Below are positions 59,791-64,000 of a DNA stretch of 64,000 nucleotides, one piece after another. Under the pieces are notes generated by a model, which saw nothing but the letters and a program-made list of their open reading frames with translations, searched no databases and was not told the DNA's origin. Source of the DNA: Tetrastigma voinierianum (lineage: Eukaryota > Streptophyta > Magnoliopsida > Vitales > Vitaceae). The translations under genes and the position numbers were made by a program. Location: assembly GCA_016808115.1 (NCBI GenBank), contig JAEQBH010000731.1, positions 1,302,001 to 1,366,000 of the forward strand, read 5' to 3'. Numbering within the stretch: the stretch's first letter is position 1; every line of letters begins with the position of its first letter.

Positions 59791-60478
59791 TTATTGAAAA
59801 TTTCCCATATAGGAGGTTAGCTTAGTGATTTGAGACCTCACATCATTCAGGGCAGTCCGAAATTCAGTGTTGGTGGATTGTTGAGTTTGGACGAACTGTG
59901 TCACAATATCCTCCAAACTTCTCTTATGTGGAGGCTGATAAGGCTGTGGATTTGGATTCCCTTGATTTGGCGGATGGAAACCTTGGTTAGGGTTCACAGG
60001 AAATCCTTGAGGACCTTGATTCTGAAACGGAGGGGCTTGGTTTGAAAAACCTTGGTTTGGATAAGTGGGGCCTTGGTTGTTTGGCAAGTTGTGTGGGTCG
60101 CCCTCATTTCTCCAACTAAAATTCGGGTGCTTACCCCACCTTGGATTATACGTTTCGGAATATGGAGAATTGAAGGGCTTCCTTTGGTAGTTAAGAGCAC
60201 TAGCTTGCTCTATTTGGATTGCTCCCTTAACTTGAGGAAGGTTTGGACAGTTAATAGTTGAGTGGGTGGGGTCATCGCAAATGATGCATGGCTCCTCCAC
60301 TCTAGATCCCATAGGCACTGAGGGCACTTGAGGCACACTAGTTACCTCATTCACCTTTTTCAATTCTATGGCCTCTAACTTCCTCGTTAAGTTGGCTATT
60401 TTTGCTTGTAAGTCATCATTCTCTCTTAAATGATGGATTCACTCCTTGTAGGTGTCTTGTGCCACTTTAGCGAGTATC
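59791..60478 (-). pseudogene. Athila-like nucleocapsid region with CCHC knuckle
   Basis: An open stretch of 190 codons (60363-59791) holds a zinc knuckle C-I-I-C-(x4)-H-(x4)-C at about 60291-60250. A Pro/Asn/Gln-rich segment with NQG repeats follows (about 60080-59950), then a helix (SLEDIVTQFVQTQQ). The N-terminal side continues the gag frame at 60479. Confidence 0.85.
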
Positions 60479-61012
60479 CTAAGGAGGTATTGGTCTCCAT
60501 GTTAGAGCATTCTGCGCTATGGTATCAAAGAATTGAATTGCCTCCTCGCTTTTCTCGTAAACTCTCACGCACCACGTCAATTGGATGTATTGTTTGTTAT
60601 TCAAGGATAGTCCTTGGTGAAAATACGCACAGATTTGCGCAACATCCAACCCATGATGAGGGATAGCATGGAGGAGGTCCTTGTATATTTCCCATACCAC
60701 AGCAAAAGGTTCACCCGGTTTTTCAGAAAAGTTTTGAATTGCTCGCATAAGTGCATTGGTACGTGCGGGAGGGAAGAACTTGTTAAGGAATTCATTTCGC
60801 ATATCCTCCCAGGTAAAGATTGAATTGGGTGCAAGTGAATGAAACCATATTTTCACCTTTTCCTTTAGAGAGAATGGGAATAACACCATGCAAATTATGT
60901 GGAGAGACAATTCGGTAGAGAGGAAAGCACTGCAAACATCCTCAAAGTCTCTCATGAATGAGTAGGGATTCTCAGAATCGACCCCTTGATACACAGGGAG
61001 AAGGCAAATCAT
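60479..61012 (-). CDS. Athila-like gag core (partial open frame)
   Basis: This 177-codon open stretch is the best preserved coding region of the gypsy elements. It has VYQGVDSENPYSFMRDFEDV, MVLFPFSLKEKVKIWFHSL, WEDMRNEFLNKFFPPART and IPHHGLDVAQICAYFHQGL, the retrotransposon gag domain that forms the particle. The chosen start at 61012 is the first in-frame Met after a stop; the family protein normally begins further upstream (61013-61420 retains QPLFNPNAQG-like pieces), so the annotation is partial. It resembles the decayed gag at 1330-2110. Confidence 0.8.
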   Translation of the reverse strand: MICLLPVYQGVDSENPYSFMRDFEDVCSAFLSTELSLHIICMVLFPFSLKEKVKIWFHSLAPNSIFTWEDMRNEFLNKFFPPARTNALMRAIQNFSEKPGEPFAVVWEIYKDLLHAIPHHGLDVAQICAYFHQGLSLNNKQYIQLTWCVRVYEKSEEAIQFFDTIAQNALTWRPIPP

Positions 61013-61560
61013 CTCCGAGCTTCATGAGGAGTGGTTAAGCCTCTTCGGGTGGCGAATACATGAATTTGTTGTGGTTCTTTGAGGGTTGCAAAGGTATCTC
61101 TTGAGTTCTCTCCACATTAGGTAAGGCGCGGGGGCCGGCTATATTGGTTTATTTGAAAATTAACGTTTCCCCCTCCCTCTTTGGCGGGTTGCGGAGTGCA
61201 ACACCATCTCCATGTTGTGGAGGTTCATGGAGTCCTTATGGGTTAATAGGTAACCCTTGGGCATTTGGGTTAAAAAGAGGTTGTTGACTCCCGGGATGGT
61301 CCATTTGAGGTGTAGGGTTCTCATGAAACAATTGACTTACTATGGACTCTTCAGAATTTCTTAGAGGTATAATTCTTACAAGTCGGCGTTGCTGGGTTGC
61401 GACTGAGCAAACATGCATAGATTCTGCCTTCTAGCCAAATATACCCACTTAAATTCTTCACAAAAACAAATTAAAAAGAAAAAGTAGAGAACGTACCGGA
61501 TTTGCAATGCAATTGCAAATTACCTCTAGCTCTCTTTAGATCATCTAGATTGCTCGCCAC
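61013..61560 (-). other. 5' leader and gag N-terminus of the Athila-like element
   Basis: 61236-61418 has a minus-strand open segment rich in Pro/Asn/Gln, typical of the variable start of Athila gag. The rest is leader next to the PBS. Confidence 0.5.
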
Positions 61561-61578
61561 TCCCCAGCAAAGGCGCCA
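61561..61578 (-). promoter_or_regulatory. Primer-binding site of the minus-strand Athila
   Basis: On the minus strand TGGCGCCTTTGCTGGGGA, two changes from the tRNA-Asp complement TGGCGCCGTTGCCGGGGA, four bases after the LTR end. Confidence 0.9.
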
Positions 61579-61582
61579 AAAA

Positions 61583-62974
61583 TGTAGTCTGAATTCGCTA
61601 TCTTTGAATTTATTCCCCAGCGTGGGAACTAAGGTGAAATCCAAGCATTACCACTACTGTGGAAGTCCATAGGTCATTTCCATAGGGAGTGGTTTTCCTA
61701 GGTGATCCTTAGTGAGTATTCTCCAAAGAATGTGCGGTCAAAAGTAAAATCTAGGGGTTGTGATTGATTGATTGGGTAATAGACTAAGTTAACTATTTTA
61801 AAGCAGAAGGGTGAATGATAGGGTTCTTAGGTTTCCACTCACTGCCGATCAAGTAATTCCCACCTCGTATTCACAATCTCATCTAGGAGCCATTGATGAA
61901 TGGTCTTCGGTGGAGGATGTGACATTAAAAGCTCTTTTAAACCGAAGAATGATCGAGCAATGATAAACACTTGTTCAAACGATTTGCTTGGACTCTTAGC
62001 TCGCATTTGCGATCAAGTACAACATGTGCCGAGGGTCTCTCGTTCACACGTTGTCAAGAAGATGCCAAACTAAGGTTTTATAAGATTTTCTACAAGTTCT
62101 TAGCATCATACAATCCCGTTGAAGTACAAAAGAGGAATTGAGGGTTATTACCTTGATGGCGGTGAGTTTCTGATAGAGTGCCCATCCTTGGGGGTTTAGA
62201 ACATCATTGAAATAAATCGTTCATATTTGATAAGAAACTATTCATAAAGAGACTTGAGAAATAAAACTTTCAATTACGAGGTGGAATTCAAAAGCACAAA
62301 ATAAGTGAATGCGAGTGTATGAACGGCCCGAAAGATTACGCGTAATCGAAATCGAGAATCGAGAAAACTAATTACTCTACTCTACTCTATGAACTGAGAA
62401 ATATGAAAAACACTCTCCCTTTATGAAACCAAAACCCTAGGATCAAAAACTGCTCCTCTCCACCCTTTCTTTGGCTTAAATACCCTTCTCCTTCATCATC
62501 TCGAAGTGGTGGTCGAAAGACAAGCGTGCCCTTGCACCGAAGTTGGAATTCTGCTAAAATCCCACAAAAATTACATGTTGGTATCGGTACCGATGAGTGT
62601 GATGCCGTGCAACCTTAGTGATTTTACGGCTGAGATGGGTACCGGGTTGCTTGATGCAGATACAAATAGGCTATTGGTGATTTTCTACTTTCGGGGTGCC
62701 GGGGCACGATTTGCTTGTGCCGTACCGCCTCTGCAATTGTTCCTGCAGTAACACTTCGGGACTTCTCAACAGCGGTACGCCATCGACCTGATGATGACAT
62801 TCGCTCACTTTGGACATGAACTATAAAAGTATTGCACGGAACTTCGAAAAACACACTAAATACAAAAGCTTTCTGAAGCGATCAAAGGCACCTATTCTTA
62901 TACAAAATGAGAGCAAAATATGAGCTGAAGGTACTAAAATCCGATATAAATATTGCCCTTTTATGTATTCAACA
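61583..62974 (-). repeat. 5' LTR of the minus-strand Athila-like element
   Basis: Minus-strand start TGTTGAATACAT at 62974 and end ...gactaca at 61583, 1392 bases. It matches 47260-48661 with frequent substitutions and indels; some stretches (62580-62760) differ strongly. Confidence 0.9.
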
Positions 62975-63039
62975 ATACCCATAGGTATTCCGCAGGTTGA
63001 TGGTTGGTCAACGGGACCCCCAGGTTTTGGGGCGTCACA
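62975..63039 (+). repeat. Tekay-type LTR, right part
   Basis: The 65 bases contain attccgcaggttgatggt and ggtcaacggg and end ggggcgtcaca. This is the standard 3' tail of the Tekay-type LTRs (compare 13668-13710 and 21078-21139) and completes the LTR interrupted at 47259. Confidence 0.85.
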
Positions 63040-64000
63040 AGACCAGAATCGACAACATTTTTGGTTTGTTCTTTATACTTCTCTTCTTGTTTCAAGCTTT
63101 GTGTTTGTTTGTCAAACAAATCTGAAATGTTTGTTATAAAATATACGTTTTTGGTTTGAACCAGTTAAATCTGAAATGTTTGACAAACATCTGCATATGT
63201 GCTTCTATTTGAACCATAAATGAATTTGTTTAAGTGTTGGTTAATTGATTTATAAATGAACTATGTAGTGGCAAACATGACGGGATTCACATATGTATAA
63301 ACGAATCCATCGAGAATGTTAATTGTATTGTGAAAATGTGAAAATGGATTGGTATGCCCTTAAGAGAATGTTAACCGTCATGTTCGAGTTAGGGATAGAT
63401 TGGTATACCAATAAGGGTCAATGTACTTGATGCGAAACGAAATGATTTATAGTGGTATCTTGCGTCCAAGAGTAGCCAGCGGAGACGATGCTCCGGTAGT
63501 GTATACAAAATGAAAATATAAAATAACCAGTCTATAGTGGCCGGAACGATGCAGGTTATTAAATGTTTATATCGGCTGCTGACCCAGCGGGACAGTTGCC
63601 AGTGATTTGCATTATCCTAGGCAAGAAAGTTTCGGTTGGGTCGTTTAAGGGCAAGTAGTGTAATTGTGTGGATTGTGTGAATTGAGTTGTGGCAAGAATA
63701 ATAACACATGGGAGCGTGAAAGATGAAAATTATTGTATTTCTAAATTTGAGACAAAATGAAAGTATGTTAAACTACTATAAAATGGTATATTTATAAATA
63801 TTGCATGGATCACATGAGTAGTATGTTGAAAGGTTGTTTGGAAAATATGTTGAATGTTTTTGAGATGATTAAGTGATGCATATAGCAAAAGTTAATTGTT
63901 GTGCATATATATGTGGTATAATTGTTTGAAATGAGAATAGAAATGCAAAGAACCACTAAGCATGAAAATGCTTAGCGGGTTGGCTTTCCACGCGCAGGTA
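63040..64000 (+). repeat. Type-2 gypsy LTR, right part, running off the window
   Basis: It opens with agacc and a gaatcga..ttggtttgttc segment matching the reversed LTR at about 39690. Near the right edge, 63951-63977 is the exact reverse complement of 38949-38975, containing the 8-bp-stem hairpin. It therefore continues the LTR begun at 43577. Confidence 0.8.
63956..63975 (+). promoter_or_regulatory. LTR stem-loop with GAAA loop
   Basis: ctaagcat-gaaa-atgcttag forms a perfect 8-bp stem. An identical copy in the opposite orientation is at 38951-38970; structurally similar but different stems are seen at 13143-13160, 20707-20720, 46941-46951 and 53445-53461. Confidence 0.7.

Larger units (their letters stand above)
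47260..62974 (-). mobile_element. Athila-like Ty3/gypsy retrotransposon, minus strand, nested
   Basis: LTRs at 61583-62974 (5') and 47260-48661 (3') repeat each other over about 1.4 kb. The PBS at 61561-61578 is a variant of the tRNA-Asp site, and a purine tract precedes the 3' LTR. Gag, zinc knuckle, protease, RT, RNase H, integrase and env-like ORF lie between. The atac at 47256-47259 recurs at 62975-62978, a probable worn target duplication. A type-2 solo LTR splits it between RNase H and integrase. Confidence 0.9.

Noticed and set aside
62975..63039. Independent short repeat next to the Athila element
   Set aside because: It matches the 3' tail of Tekay-type LTRs and is better explained as the displaced end of the LTR that starts at 45019.

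Overview
This 64-kb window is repeat-dominated nuclear DNA from a seed plant. The evidence is a dense, nested stack of plant LTR retrotransposons (Ty3/gypsy Athila-like and Tekay/Del-like, Ty1/copia Tork/Tnt1-like and SIRE-like), tRNA-Asp and initiator-tRNA-Met type primer-binding sites, a PIF/Harbinger transposon, and a plant-type GRF zinc-finger gene copy. I found no intact host gene, no rRNA or tRNA gene, no organellar segment and no CRISPR array. Nearly all coding sequence is decayed by stops and frameshifts. The species cannot be named from the sequence.

Layout, left to right. (1) 1-10970: an Athila-like gypsy element on the + strand whose 5' LTR runs off the left edge. It carries badly broken gag, protease, RT, RNase H, integrase and an env-like ORF, and its 3' LTR ends at 10970. 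It sits inside the integrase of a Tekay/Del element whose last ~500 coding bases and 3' LTR follow (10971-13710). (2) 13711-16559: AT-rich DNA with MITE-like scraps and a pseudogene of a plant GRF zinc-finger / coiled-coil / tail-anchored protein on the minus strand. (3) 16560-24593: a complete copia element with both LTRs, PBS, PPT and TSDs, whose integrase is split by a 2-kb Tekay-type solo LTR (19152-21139, TSD ggtca). (4) 24594-31438: unassigned DNA including an unexplained GC-rich island (25490-26420), AT-rich repeats, and a decayed PIF/Harbinger element whose two genes converge. (5) 31439-34010: a second Tekay-type solo LTR, minus orientation, TSD ataat. (6) ~34500-43576: a SIRE-like copia element on the minus strand, split in pol by a third solo LTR (38454-41389, TSD cgtgt). 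(7) 43577-64000: a Russian doll. A type-2 LTR (43577-45018, resuming at 63040) is interrupted by a Tekay-type LTR (45019-47259, resuming at 62975). That is interrupted by a full Athila-like element on the minus strand (47260-62974), and that by another solo type-2 LTR (53078-57055).

Reading across the nested joins restores interrupted sequences (integrase, pol, LTR) and gives an order of insertion. The gypsy LTRs are unusually long (about 2-4 kb) and share a modular plan: a U3 with TATA, a GA-rich leader, a subfamily-specific tandem-repeat block, a small hairpin followed by a GGTAC-like box, and a short 3' tail. In the Tekay-type copies a conserved box lies between the tandem repeat and the hairpin. 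The hairpin keeps its stem while its sequence changes. Several LTR families also carry clusters of palindromes, often with an ACCGGT core, beside their TATA boxes. These regulatory-looking structures, rather than the decayed proteins, are the most interesting content of the window. Boundaries and homologies were read by eye; no alignment or database search was run.
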